A stretch of 64,000 nucleotides of DNA, from the NCBI RefSeq assembly GCF_000283655.1, contig NC_016622.1:756501-820500 (forward strand), given 5' to 3'. Positions within the stretch are counted from its first letter, which is position 1; each line of letters opens with the position of its first letter. The stretch comes from Azospirillum lipoferum 4B (GTDB lineage: Bacteria; Pseudomonadota; Alphaproteobacteria; Azospirillales; Azospirillaceae). Made by a program: the position numbers and the translations under genes. The notes beneath the pieces are model-generated. The model saw nothing but the letters and a program-made list of their open reading frames with translations. It did no database searches and was not told where the DNA came from. Shown here one piece after another: positions 8,339 through 17,080 of this stretch.

Positions 8339-8512
8339 GGATTCGCAAAATGCGATGCCGATTGCCTGTGCCGGTCCGGTGGCTTGGCATTCTGGCATCC
8401 GGGCCGTGGGTGGGAATTGCCCGCATGCGTTGAGATGCATGGGTATGTTCCTCTTGCCCAACTGGCATTGCAATTGCTCATATCTCCCCAAAGAATAAAG
8501 GGGGATTGCGCT

Positions 8513-10201
8513 ATGAGCGGATTCAAACTGACATTGCGAGCGAAACTATGGGCTTTGGTCGTGCTGGCCGGCGCCATCTGCATTGCATTGGCCGCTTCGG
8601 CATTGTGGCTGAATCAGCGCAGCACGCTGGAGGACCGTAAGGAGACGCTGCGCTCCGTCGTGCAGACCGCCCATGGGCTCGCCGCCGGCTACGACGCGGA
8701 GGTGAAGGCCGGACGCCTGACCCGCGAGCAGGCGTTCGAGCGGTTCAAGGCGAACATCAACACGATGTTCTACAACGGCAAGGATTACATCTTCGTCCTC
8801 GGCACCGCTTACCAGGCAGTCATTCACCCGGTCCGCCCCGACGTGATCGGCAAGGACCAGCGCGACATGAAGGATGCCAACGGCGTCTTCTTCTCCCGCG
8901 AGATGGTCGACACCGCCCGCAACAAGGGCGAGGGTTTTGTCGGCTACAGCTATCCCAAGGCGGGCGGCGACGTGCCGCTGCCCAAGCTGAGCTACGTCAA
9001 GATGTTCGAGCCGTGGCAGGTGATCATCGGCACCGGCGTCTACATCGACGACCTGGAAGCCCGCTTCATGCGCAGCCTGTGGACCATGGCGGCCATCGTC
9101 GGCGGGCTGGCCCTGCCGGTGGTGGCGCTGATCGCGCTGGTCGGCAACTCGATCAGCCGGCGCATCCGCCGCCTGTCCGACAGCATGCGCAGCCTTGCCG
9201 ACGGCAACCTGTCGGCCGCCGTTCCCGAGACCGGCAGCGGCGACGAACTGGGCGACATGGGCCGCGCCGTGGAAGTGTTCAAGCTGAATGCCGAGGCGAG
9301 CCGGCGCCTGGAGGCCGAACAGGCCGAGACCGCCCGCCGGGCCGAGGAGGACAAGCGGCAGGCGATGGACCGGCTCGCCGCCCGCTTCGAAGGGACGGTT
9401 GGCGGCATGATCCGCTCGGTCTCCACCACCACCGACGAATTGGGGCAGAAGGTGCGGGCGATGTCGCATGCCGCCGCGCAGACCAGCCAGCTCGCCGGGC
9501 TGGTGGCCAGCGCCAGCGACGGCACCGCTGCCAACGTGCAGACCGTGGCCGCCGCGTCGGAACAGCTTTCCAGCTCCATCGTCGAGATCGGCCGGCAGGT
9601 GTCGGAGGCCAGCCGCGTCGCCAACGAGGCCGTCGGCATGGCGCAGGAAGCGACCGGCCGCATCGGCAGTCTGGCCGAGGCGGTGGAGCGGATCGGCACC
9701 GTGGTCGGGCTGATCAACTCCATCGCCGGCCAGACCAACCTGCTGGCCCTGAACGCCACCATCGAGGCGGCGCGCGCCGGCGAAGCGGGCAAGGGCTTCG
9801 CGGTCGTGGCGAGCGAGGTGAAGGCGCTGGCCAACCAGACGGCGAAGGCGACCGACGAGATCGGCGGCCAGATGAGCGGCATTCAGTCGGTGACCGGTCA
9901 GGCGGTGACGGAGATCCAGAGGGTGTCCGCCGTGATCGAGCGGCTGAGCGCCATCGCCACGACGATTTCCGCCGCGGTCGACCAGCAGAATGCCGCAACC
10001 GCGGAGATCTCCCGCTCGGTCCAGCAGGCCGCCGCCGGAACCGGCGAGGTGTCGTCGAGCATCTCCGGCGTCACCGCCGCATCGGACGAGAGCGGCCGCA
10101 CCGCCCGCGAACTGGTGGAGGCGCTGGGCAAGCTTTCGGAGGAGGCCGCCGGGCTGAACGCCCAGGTCGGGACCTTCCTGGCGACGGTGCGGGCGGCTTG
10201 A
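8513..10201 (+). CDS. Methyl-accepting chemotaxis protein with periplasmic single Cache sensor
   Basis: A 562-residue transmembrane chemoreceptor. TM1 spans about residues 12-34, and a periplasmic sCache-type sensor runs to about 183 (motifs [32 protein letters not shown] and [19 protein letters not shown]). TM2 is about 188-210, followed by a HAMP domain, a coiled-coil linker, and the signalling domain with its conserved hairpin ([20 protein letters not shown]). No CheR-tethering pentapeptide is seen at the C terminus (ends LATVRAA). The start at 8513 ([15 protein letters not shown]) is preferred over an upstream frame because it begins just before TM1. The sCache class commonly binds small organic acids; the ligand here is unknown. 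Confidence 0.95.
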   Translation: MSGFKLTLRAKLWALVVLAGAICIALAASALWLNQRSTLEDRKETLRSVVQTAHGLAAGYDAEVKAGRLTREQAFERFKANINTMFYNGKDYIFVLGTAYQAVIHPVRPDVIGKDQRDMKDANGVFFSREMVDTARNKGEGFVGYSYPKAGGDVPLPKLSYVKMFEPWQVIIGTGVYIDDLEARFMRSLWTMAAIVGGLALPVVALIALVGNSISRRIRRLSDSMRSLADGNLSAAVPETGSGDELGDMGRAVEVFKLNAEASRRLEAEQAETARRAEEDKRQAMDRLAARFEGTVGGMIRSVSTTTDELGQKVRAMSHAAAQTSQLAGLVASASDGTAANVQTVAAASEQLSSSIVEIGRQVSEASRVANEAVGMAQEATGRIGSLAEAVERIGTVVGLINSIAGQTNLLALNATIEAARAGEAGKGFAVVASEVKALANQTAKATDEIGGQMSGIQSVTGQAVTEIQRVSAVIERLSAIATTISAAVDQQNAATAEISRSVQQAAAGTGEVSSSISGVTAASDESGRTARELVEALGKLSEEAAGLNAQVGTFLATVRAA

Positions 10202-10223
10202 GGGGAGGCGTCGGCTTGCGCTT

Positions 10224-10348
10224 GCCCCCTCCCTAACCCTCCCCCTCTTCGAGGGAGAGGGGACTGCCGCCGCGTTGCAAATTCCTCCCTCTCCTGCCGA
10301 AGGCGGGGGAGGGAAGGGGCCCATGCGCAGCATGGGAAGGGAGGGGGC
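10224..10348. repeat. GC-rich bipartite palindromic repeat, class A, copy 1
   Basis: A 125-base element bounded by perfect 10-bp terminal inverted repeats GCCCCCTCCC and GGGAGGGGGC. Inside are two hairpins. The first has a TTCG loop between CCCTC and GAGGG arms, and the second joins CTCCCTCTCC-type and GGGGGAGGG-type arms. A spacer GGACTGCCGCCGC lies between them and is shared with copy 3. It occupies the gap between the convergent chemoreceptor and gap genes. Confidence 0.85.
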
Positions 10349-10365
10349 AAGCGAACTCCACCACA

Positions 10366-10400
10366 AAAAAGGCGCCTCCCTTGCGGAAGGCGCCTTTCTC
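10366..10400 (-). terminator. Intrinsic terminator of gap
   Basis: A 10-bp stem AAAGGCGCCT (10368-10377) pairs with AGGCGCCTTT (10388-10397). Read on the reverse strand it continues into a TTTTTT run, 15-50 bases beyond the gap stop codon. The opposite strand has TTTCTC after the stem and may also be weakly terminated. Confidence 0.85.
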
Positions 10401-10415
10401 TTGATCCGGCGAGGC

Positions 10416-11423
10416 TTACTTGGCGTTCGCCATGGCGACGGCGGTGTCGCTCATGCGGTTGGAGAAGCCCCACTCGTTGTCGTACCAGGTCATGATGCGG
10501 ACGAAGTTGCCGTCGATGACCTTGGTCTCGTTCAGCGCGAAGATCGAGCTGTGCGGGTCATGGTTGAAGTCGGTCGAAACCAGATCTTCGGTGTAGGCGC
10601 CCAGCACGCCCTTCAGCGGGCCGTTGGCGGCATCGCTGATCGCCTTGGTGATCTCCTCGACCGAGGTGGCGCGGCCAGCGGTGAACTTGAAGTCGACGAC
10701 CGACACGTTCGGGGTCGGAACGCGCATGGCGGTTCCGTCCAGCTTGCCCTTCAGCTCCGGCATGACCTTGCCGACGGCCTTGGCGGCGCCGGTGGAGGTC
10801 GGGATCATGTTCAGGGCCGCCGCGCGGGCGCGGTGCAGGTCCTTGTGGTTGGTGTCGACGATCCGCTGGTCACCCGTGTAGGAGTGGATCGTGGTCATGA
10901 AGCCCTTCTCGATGCCCACCAGGTTGTGGAGGACATGCGCGACCGGGGCCAGGCAGTTGGTGGTGCAGGAGGCGTTGGAGACAATCTTGTGCTCGGCCGT
11001 CAGCTTGTCATGGTTGACGCCATAGACGACGGTGATGTCCTCGTCGGTGGCCGGAGCGGAGATCAGCACCTTCTCGGCGCCGGCTTCCAGATGCTTGGCG
11101 GCATCGGCGCGCTTGGTGAAGATGCCCGAGCATTCCATGGCGATCTGGACGCCCAGATCCTTCCACGGCAGCTTGGCCGGGTCACGCTCCTGCACGACCT
11201 TGATGGAATGGCCGTTGACGATCAGAACGCCGTCGCCGGTCTCGATGGTGCCGGGGAAGCGGCCGTGGACGCTGTCGTACTTCAGCAGGTGCGCGTTGGC
11301 CTTCAGATCGGCCAGGTCGTTGATCGCCACGACCTCGACGTCCTTGCGGCCGCTCTCGTAGATGGCGCGCAGAACCAGACGGCCGATGCGGCCAAAACCG
11401 TTGATCGCTACCCGTACAGCCAT
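10416..11423 (-). CDS. gap: Glyceraldehyde-3-phosphate dehydrogenase
   Basis: A 335-residue NAD-dependent GAPDH, standard length. It oxidises glyceraldehyde-3-phosphate to 1,3-bisphosphoglycerate in glycolysis, or runs in reverse in gluconeogenesis. The NAD-binding motif INGFGRIGRLVLRA is at the N terminus, the catalytic cysteine is in SNASCTTNCLAPV, and the C-terminal WYDNEWGFSNRM is present. It lies 59 bases downstream of tkt on the same strand, so the two probably form a tkt-gap operon. It ends at an intrinsic terminator, so phosphoglycerate kinase, often next in this operon, is not part of it here. Confidence 0.98.
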   Translation of the reverse strand: MAVRVAINGFGRIGRLVLRAIYESGRKDVEVVAINDLADLKANAHLLKYDSVHGRFPGTIETGDGVLIVNGHSIKVVQERDPAKLPWKDLGVQIAMECSGIFTKRADAAKHLEAGAEKVLISAPATDEDITVVYGVNHDKLTAEHKIVSNASCTTNCLAPVAHVLHNLVGIEKGFMTTIHSYTGDQRIVDTNHKDLHRARAAALNMIPTSTGAAKAVGKVMPELKGKLDGTAMRVPTPNVSVVDFKFTAGRATSVEEITKAISDAANGPLKGVLGAYTEDLVSTDFNHDPHSSIFALNETKVIDGNFVRIMTWYDNEWGFSNRMSDTAVAMANAK

Positions 11424-11482
11424 GACTTCCTCCAGTTGGATATGGGGCGCCCAAAATCGGCCGGACGCCCCTTCGGCTTCTC

Positions 11483-13486
11483 TCAGAGACGCGCCTTAAC
11501 GGCGTCCACGACCGCTTCGGCGGTGATGCCGAAGTGCTTGTACAGTTCCTGGTAGGGGGCCGATTCGCCGAAGCCGGCCATGCCGACGAAGGCGCCCTTG
11601 TCCCCAGCGCCGCCCAGCCAGCGGTCCCAGCCCAGACGGATCGCCGCCTCGACGCCGACGCGCACGCCGGTGCCCAGCACCGAAGCCTTGTACGCATCGT
11701 CCTGTCGGTCGAACAGTTCCCAACTCGGCATAGACACAACGGCGGTGCCGATGCCCTCAGCCTGCAGGGCCTTGCGGGCCTCCATCGCCAGCGACACTTC
11801 CGAACCGGTGGCGAGGATGGTCGCCTTGCGCTCGCCCTCGGCCTCGGCCAGGACATAGGCGCCGCGGGCCGACAGGTTCTCGGCCGTGTGCTCGGTGCGC
11901 AGGGTCGGCACATTCTGGCGGGTCAGCGCCAGGACCGACGGGGCGCCGGTGGCCTCCAGCGCGATCTGCCAGCATTCGGCGGTCTCGACCGCGTCGGCCG
12001 GGCGCAGCACCAGCAGGTTGGGGATGGCGCGCAGCGCCGCCAGATGCTCCACCGGCTGGTGGGTCGGGCCGTCTTCGCCGAGACCGATCGAGTCGTGGGT
12101 CATCACGAAGATCGAGCGCTGCTTCATCAGCGCGGCCAGACGGATCGACGGGCGGCAGTAGTCGGCGAACTGCATGAAGGTGCCGCCATAGGGGATGACG
12201 CCGCCATGCAGCGCCATGCCGTTCATCAGCGTCGCCATGCCGTGCTCGCGCACGCCGTAGCGGACGTAACGGCCGGCGAACTCGCCCTTGCCCTTCACGT
12301 CGGCGGTGTTCTTGACCTTGGTGTTGTTCGACGGGGTCAGGTCGGCGGAGCCGCCGATCATCTCCGGGATCGCCGGGACCAGCACCTCCAGCGTGTTGCC
12401 GGACGCGACGCGGGTCGCCCAACTCGGCTTCTCGGCACTGACCTTCTGCTTGAAGGCGACGATGGTGTCGACCAGCGCGGAGGGCACGCCGCGGCCGAAG
12501 GCCTCGTCGAACGCCTTGCCGGCGGCCTCGGTGAGGCCGGCGCGGCGGTCGGCCCAGGCGGCATGGGCGTCGGCGCTGCGGGATCCTGCGGCGCGCCAGG
12601 CGGACAGAACCTCGTCGGGAACGATGAAGGGCTCATGGGTCCAGCCGATGGCCTCGCGGGTCGCGGCGACCTCGTCGGCGCCCAGCGGCGAGCCGTGGCA
12701 GCCGTGGGTGTTGGCCTTGTTCGGCGCGCCCTTGCCGATGATGGTACGGCAGGCGATCAGCGTCGGCTTGTCGGTGGAGGTGCGGGCCTGGGCGATGGCC
12801 TTCGACACGGCGTCGGTGTCGTGTCCGTCGACGGCGATGGTGTTCCAGCCGTAGGAGCGGAAGCGCGCCTGGGTGTCGTCGGTGAAGCTGAGGTCGGTCG
12901 AGCCGTCGATGGAGATGTGGTTGTCGTCCCACAGCACGATCAGGCGGTTCAGCCCGAGATGGCCGGCGAGCGAGCAGGCCTCGTGGCTGACGCCCTCCAT
13001 CAGGTCGCCGTCCGAGGCGATGACGTAGGTGTAATGGTCGATCAGCTCGTCGCCGAAGCGGGCGTTGGTGATCCGCTCCGCCAGCGCCATGCCGACGGCG
13101 GTGGAGACGCCCTGGCCCAGCGGACCGGTGGTCATCTCGATGCCCAGGCTGGGATCGACTTCCGGGTGGCCGGGGGTCAGGCTGTGCAGCTGGCGGAAGC
13201 GCTTGATCTCGTCGATGGTCATCCGCTCGTAGCCGGTCAGGTAGGCCAGCGAGTAGATCAGCATCGAGCCGTGGCCGGCCGACAGCACGAAGCGGTCGCG
13301 GTCGGGCCAGGACGGGTTCTTCGGATCGAACTTCAGGAACTGGGTGAACAGGACCGTGGCGACGTCGGCCATGCCCATCGGCATGCCCGGGTGGCCGGAC
13401 TTCGCGGCCTCGACCGCGTCCATGGAGAGCGCGCGGATCGCGCTGGCCATCGTGTGGAGGGAGGGCTGGGCGGAGGCAGCGGACAT
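11483..13486 (-). CDS. tkt: Transketolase
   Basis: A 667-residue thiamine-diphosphate-dependent transketolase of the pentose phosphate pathway. The N-terminal motif [18 protein letters not shown], the ThDP/metal-binding block [19 protein letters not shown] with the downstream DDNHISIDG, and the pyrimidine-domain motif [19 protein letters not shown] are all intact. The start at 13486 ([20 protein letters not shown]) is chosen because the in-frame upstream extension is an Arg-only run unlike any transketolase. First gene of the probable tkt-gap operon. Confidence 0.97.
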   Translation of the reverse strand: MSAASAQPSLHTMASAIRALSMDAVEAAKSGHPGMPMGMADVATVLFTQFLKFDPKNPSWPDRDRFVLSAGHGSMLIYSLAYLTGYERMTIDEIKRFRQLHSLTPGHPEVDPSLGIEMTTGPLGQGVSTAVGMALAERITNARFGDELIDHYTYVIASDGDLMEGVSHEACSLAGHLGLNRLIVLWDDNHISIDGSTDLSFTDDTQARFRSYGWNTIAVDGHDTDAVSKAIAQARTSTDKPTLIACRTIIGKGAPNKANTHGCHGSPLGADEVAATREAIGWTHEPFIVPDEVLSAWRAAGSRSADAHAAWADRRAGLTEAAGKAFDEAFGRGVPSALVDTIVAFKQKVSAEKPSWATRVASGNTLEVLVPAIPEMIGGSADLTPSNNTKVKNTADVKGKGEFAGRYVRYGVREHGMATLMNGMALHGGVIPYGGTFMQFADYCRPSIRLAALMKQRSIFVMTHDSIGLGEDGPTHQPVEHLAALRAIPNLLVLRPADAVETAECWQIALEATGAPSVLALTRQNVPTLRTEHTAENLSARGAYVLAEAEGERKATILATGSEVSLAMEARKALQAEGIGTAVVSMPSWELFDRQDDAYKASVLGTGVRVGVEAAIRLGWDRWLGGAGDKGAFVGMAGFGESAPYQELYKHFGITAEAVVDAVKARL

Positions 13487-13905
13487 CTGGCGTTTCCTGC
13501 GGGGTCGGGCGCGGTTGCGGCGTCGGCGACGATGCCAAGTCAACGGGTGTGGCGCGGTCGCCGGATGAGGCGCCGCGAAACGGGCGCACCATGCAGAACC
13601 GCCGTCCGCAGGTCAACATGGGAATGGGGTAAGGAGTAGGGGCTATCGCGCATGGCTCCCTCTCCTTGGGCGGGAGAGGGCGTTTATCGTCAGATGCGAA
13701 GTTTCCCGCCCTCTGCGGCCTTCCGTCACGTTTCGGGATTCCGCATGGGCATTCGGTGGAAGAGTCCGTCGTGACGGTTGACGAGGTCGGCGTGCCGGCC
13801 CAACTCTATGCGCTCCGATAAGGCAGCGGTTTGGCTTGGCGGACAGCCGCTCGGGCGCCTTCTGCCCCTTGAACATGACGTGCCCACAGGTCGAGGTTGA
13901 CGTCC
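13487..13905. other. Divergent intergenic region between tkt and the zapA block
   Basis: About 420 bases without a supported gene. It contains one class B palindrome half (13658-13680, CCCTCTCC and GGGAGAGGG arms). The rest must include promoters for tkt and for the cell-division operon, which I could not locate with confidence. Confidence 0.6.
13658..13680. repeat. Class B palindrome, single hairpin
   Basis: A 23-base hairpin with arms CCCTCTCC and GGGAGAGGG around TTGGGC, matching the outer hairpin of the palindromes that flank the DUF559 segment in ruvC. Here it stands alone between divergent genes. Confidence 0.7.
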
Positions 13906-14130
13906 ATGGATTCCCTGAAAACCGCTCTCGACCGTCTCGGCCGCGCCGTGGACCGGCTGGAACATGCCGCGACGGCCCGCGAGGAGCGGGTGGTCCGGCG
14001 CGAACAGGACTTGTCGCAGGCGCTGGAAACCGCGCGGGCGGACCGGGCGACCGCCCAGGCCACCGCGGAGGCGGTGTCGCAGCGGCTGGAGGTCGCCATC
14101 GCCCGACTGCAACAAGTGCTGGAGAGCTGA
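13906..14130 (+). CDS. ZauP-like coiled-coil protein (DUF4164 type) of the zapA operon
   Basis: A 74-residue protein that is almost entirely a coiled coil with heptad-spaced Leu, Ala and Val (LKTALDRLGRAVDRLEHAA ... AEAVSQRLEVAIARLQQVL). In alphaproteobacteria a short coiled-coil protein encoded just upstream of zapA (ZauP in Caulobacter) partners ZapA to focus the FtsZ ring. The position 4 bases upstream of zapA, the length and the coiled-coil character fit that role. Assignment rests on context; the sequence is too short and repetitive to be diagnostic. ATG 13906 is preferred over the TTG three codons earlier. Confidence 0.75.
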   Translation: MDSLKTALDRLGRAVDRLEHAATAREERVVRREQDLSQALETARADRATAQATAEAVSQRLEVAIARLQQVLES

Positions 14131-14134
14131 CGCC

Positions 14135-14443
14135 ATGGCCCAGGTCGACATCGAAGTGAACGGCCGTTTCTATCGCATGCTGTGCGAGGACGGGCAGGAG
14201 GCCCGGCTGCGGGAGCTGGCGGCCTATGTCGACGACCGGCTGCGCCGGCTGACCGGCGGCGGCCGCAGCGGGTCGGAGGCGCAGATGATGCTGATGACCT
14301 GCCTGGTGCTGGCCGACGAGCTGCAGGATGTGATGTCCGGCAAGGGGATAGCCCCCGCCGTGGACGAGGGCGCGGTGGTCGGCGAACTCGATCGTGTGGC
14401 AAAACGCATCGAAGAGGTTGCCGCGCGGCTCGAGCGCGCCTAG
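14135..14443 (+). CDS. zapA: Cell division protein ZapA
   Basis: A 102-residue ZapA. The N-terminal beta-strand domain (MAQVDIEVNGRFYRMLCEDGQEARLRELAAYVDDRLRRL) matches the family, and a long C-terminal helix forms the dimeric coiled coil. ZapA binds and crosslinks FtsZ filaments at mid-cell. It follows the ZauP-like gene by 4 bases and precedes 6S RNA, the arrangement conserved widely in proteobacteria (zapA-ssrS-fau). Confidence 0.93.
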   Translation: MAQVDIEVNGRFYRMLCEDGQEARLRELAAYVDDRLRRLTGGGRSGSEAQMMLMTCLVLADELQDVMSGKGIAPAVDEGAVVGELDRVAKRIEEVAARLERA

Positions 14444-14453
14444 ATTGGGTCTC

Positions 14454-14622
14454 GGAAGGACCGCTGCCTGGTTCGATAGGCTGCAATAATCCCCAGGGCC
14501 GATAACCTTGATCTCTAGGGAGCTGTCCCTGTCCGGCCCAATGGGCCGGGTATATGGCGCCCACCTGCTCATGCAGGCCATGGAGGATAGGCACATGGCC
14601 ACCGGCCGAGGCGGCACCTTCC
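14454..14622 (+). ncRNA. ssrS: 6S RNA
   Basis: About 169 bases between zapA and the 5-FTHF cyclo-ligase gene, the conserved position of 6S RNA. The ends can pair: GGAAGG at 14454-14459 with CCTTCC at 14617-14622, extended by CCGCTGCC-type pairing with GGCGGC. The interior holds further hairpins (CCGGCCC/GGGCCGG near 14535-14551 and CCTGC/GCAGG near 14567-14580) and a less paired central part, as expected for the promoter-mimicking bubble. A pyrimidine- and T-rich run follows at 14623. 6S RNA binds sigma70-RNA polymerase in stationary phase. Ends are estimated from the pairing. Confidence 0.75.
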
Positions 14623-14650
14623 ACCTTCTTTTCCCCGCACGCAGTCCGCG

Positions 14651-15235
14651 ATGACCGATCCGCAAGCCAAGGACGCCGCCCGACGCGAGGCGCGCGCCCG
14701 GCGCGACGCCGTCGCCGACTCCGACCGTCCCGCAGCCTCCGCCGCCGTGTGCCGCCGCATCGCCGAACTGGCGGCGGACGGGCATCTGCCGCCGGGGGCC
14801 GTCGGCGGGTATTGGCCGCTCGGCTCCGAACTCGACGCGCGGCCGGCATTGCTCCATCTTAAACAGCTTGGCCATCCGGTTTCCCTGCCGGTGTCGGGGC
14901 CGCGCGGCACTGCGCTGGTCTTCCGCGACTGGGATCCGGAAGCGGCGATGGCCATTGGCCGCTACGGCATCCGGGAGCCGGGGGAGGAGCGCGCGGTGCT
15001 GCGCCCGTCGCTGCTGCTGGTGCCGATGCTGGCCTATGACCGCAACGGGCACCGCCTGGGCTATGGCGCCGGCTATTACGACCGGACGCTGGACGGCCTG
15101 CGGGCGGGTGGGGCGGTTCTGGCGGTGGGCGTGGCCTTCTCCGCGCAGGAGATGCCGGCGGTGCCGGTGGACGTCCATGACGAGCGGCTGGACTGGATCG
15201 TGACGGAGCGGGAAACGCTCCGCATTCATAAGTGA
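14651..15235 (+). CDS. 5-formyltetrahydrofolate cyclo-ligase
   Basis: A 194-residue enzyme (YgfA/Fau family) that converts 5-formyl-THF to 5,10-methenyl-THF using ATP. The basic nucleotide-binding start (KDAARREARARRDAV), the GGYWPLGSELD segment, the central VPMLAYDRNGHRLGYGAGYYDRTL motif and the ending with DVHDERLDWIVTE are all family-typical. It is the gene usually found after 6S RNA. In E. coli the 6S transcript can continue into this gene; the 28-base gap would allow the same here (inference). Confidence 0.95.
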   Translation: MTDPQAKDAARREARARRDAVADSDRPAASAAVCRRIAELAADGHLPPGAVGGYWPLGSELDARPALLHLKQLGHPVSLPVSGPRGTALVFRDWDPEAAMAIGRYGIREPGEERAVLRPSLLLVPMLAYDRNGHRLGYGAGYYDRTLDGLRAGGAVLAVGVAFSAQEMPAVPVDVHDERLDWIVTERETLRIHK

Positions 15236-15257
15236 GATTATCGGGAAGGTTGGGGCG

Positions 15258-16082
15258 ATGCGGATTCTGTTCTTCGGCGATGTGGTGGGCCGGGCCGGGC
15301 GCGATGCGGTGCTGGCGCACATGCCGATGCTGCGCGAGAGGCTGGATCCCGACCTGACTGTGGTGAACGGCGAGAATTCCGCCGGCGGCTATGGCGTCAC
15401 CGTCAAGATCGCCGAGGAGTTCTTCGCCGCCGGTATCGACGTGGTGACGCTGGGCAACCACACCTGGGACCAGAAGGAACTGGTCGGCACCATCGAGCAG
15501 CAGCCGCGCATCATCCGCCCGCTGAACTACCCGGAGGGCACGCCCGGCCGCGGCTTCGTCCTGCTGCAGGCGCGCGGCGGGCGCAAGGTGCTGGTGGTGA
15601 ACGTGCTGCTTCGCCTGTTCATGGAGCCGATGGACGACCCGTTCGCCGCGGTGGACCGGGTGCTGAAGGCGCATCGCATGGGGCCGGGGGGCGTGGATGC
15701 CGTGCTGATCGACATGCATGGCGAGGCGACCAGCGAAAAGATGATCATGGGCCATTTCTGCGACGGCCGCGCCTCGCTGGTGGTGGGCACCCACAGCCAT
15801 GTGCCGACCGCCGACCATATGGTCCTGCCGAAGGGCACCGCCTATCAGTCGGACGCCGGCATGTGCGGCGATTACGACAGCGCCATCGGCATGAAGAAGG
15901 AGGTGGCGCTCGCCAAGATGGTGCGCAAGCTGCCGACCGAGCGGCTGTCCCCGGCCGAAGGGGAGGGCACCGTCTGCGGTTGCTACGTCGAGACCGACGA
16001 CCGCAGCGGGCTCGCCGTCCGCATCGAACCGTTGCGCATCGGCGGGCGGCTGAGCCAGACGTTGCCGGAGCGGATGCAGTAG
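15258..16082 (+). CDS. YmdB-like metallophosphoesterase (TIGR00282 family)
   Basis: A 274-residue calcineurin-like metallophosphoesterase. Metal-binding motifs are clear: MRILFFGDVVGRAGRD at the start, NGENSAGG, DVVTLGNHTWDQKE, DMHGEATSEK and VGTHSHVPTAD. The Bacillus homolog YmdB is a 2',3'-cyclic nucleotide phosphodiesterase that also binds RNase Y. It starts 22 bases after the cyclo-ligase gene and is likely in the same operon. Substrate in this organism is inferred only from family. Confidence 0.92.
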   Translation: MRILFFGDVVGRAGRDAVLAHMPMLRERLDPDLTVVNGENSAGGYGVTVKIAEEFFAAGIDVVTLGNHTWDQKELVGTIEQQPRIIRPLNYPEGTPGRGFVLLQARGGRKVLVVNVLLRLFMEPMDDPFAAVDRVLKAHRMGPGGVDAVLIDMHGEATSEKMIMGHFCDGRASLVVGTHSHVPTADHMVLPKGTAYQSDAGMCGDYDSAIGMKKEVALAKMVRKLPTERLSPAEGEGTVCGCYVETDDRSGLAVRIEPLRIGGRLSQTLPERMQ

Positions 16083-16258
16083 GGCGTTCGTTCACGGCTC
16101 CGACTGCGCCGCGCCGCAATCTCGCCATATTGACTTTCTAATCCCGTGGGTGTCGTCTCCCGCGCCGAAAAGGTGCGGTGGGGCGGCAGACCTGTTACAT
16201 GTGTCGTGCGCTCACCCCGCCCGATTGACCATTTTCCGTTTCGAGGCTCGTTCGACCC

Positions 16259-17011
16259 ATGGCCGGTCATTCCCAGTTCAAGAACATCATGCACCGCAAG
16301 GGCGCGCAGGACGCCAAGCGGTCCAAGATCTTCAACAAGCTCGCCCGCGAGATCACCGTCGCCGCCAAGAGCGGCCTGCCGGACCCGGCGGCCAACCCGC
16401 GCCTGCGCGCCGCCATTCTCGCTGCGCGCGTGCAGAACATGCCGCGCGACCGCATCGACCGCGCCATCAAGCAGGGCACGCCCGGCGGCGGCGACGACGC
16501 GAATTACGAGGAGGTGCGGTACGAGGGCTACGGCCCCGGCGGCGTCGCCCTGATCGTCGAGGCGCTGACCGACAACCGCAACCGCACCGCCGCGGAAGTG
16601 CGCTCCAGCTTCACCAAGTATGGCGGCAGCCTGGGCGAGACCAACTCGGTCAGCTTCATGTTCAACCGCGTCGGCGCGATCTATTACCCGGCCTCGGCCG
16701 CGGATGCCGACACCGTGTTCGAGGTGGCGCTGGAAGCCGGCGCCGACAACGTCGAATCCGACGAGAACGGCCATGAGGTGACCAGCACGGTCGAGAATTT
16801 CGGCGCCGTGCGCGATGCGCTGGAGGCCAAGTTCGGCGGGGCGGAGAGCGCGCGGCTGACCTGGCGTCCGCTGAACACCGTCGCGCCCAGCGAGGATGCC
16901 GCGGCCAGCCTGCTGAAGCTGCTGGACGTGCTGGAGGACAACGACGACGTCCAGGTGGTCGAAGGCAACTTCGACATCTCCGACGAGCTGATGCAGAAGC
17001 TGACTGCGTAA
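16259..17011 (+). CDS. YebC/PmpR family regulatory protein
   Basis: A 250-residue YebC family protein. The family start [23 protein letters not shown] is exact, followed by [11 protein letters not shown] and the acidic middle and C-terminal domains. Members were described as DNA-binding regulators (PmpR) and more recently as factors that help ribosomes through difficult proline-containing stretches. The gene sits directly upstream of ruvC, as in most proteobacteria, and ruvC follows after about 70 bases. Confidence 0.95.
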   Translation: MAGHSQFKNIMHRKGAQDAKRSKIFNKLAREITVAAKSGLPDPAANPRLRAAILAARVQNMPRDRIDRAIKQGTPGGGDDANYEEVRYEGYGPGGVALIVEALTDNRNRTAAEVRSSFTKYGGSLGETNSVSFMFNRVGAIYYPASAADADTVFEVALEAGADNVESDENGHEVTSTVENFGAVRDALEAKFGGAESARLTWRPLNTVAPSEDAAASLLKLLDVLEDNDDVQVVEGNFDISDELMQKLTA

Positions 17012-17080
17012 CATCGACGCGGGTCTTGCAGGCGGAGTGCGGGTGCCGTGTTTGCGCGGGCAGGACGAACTGAGGCAGGG

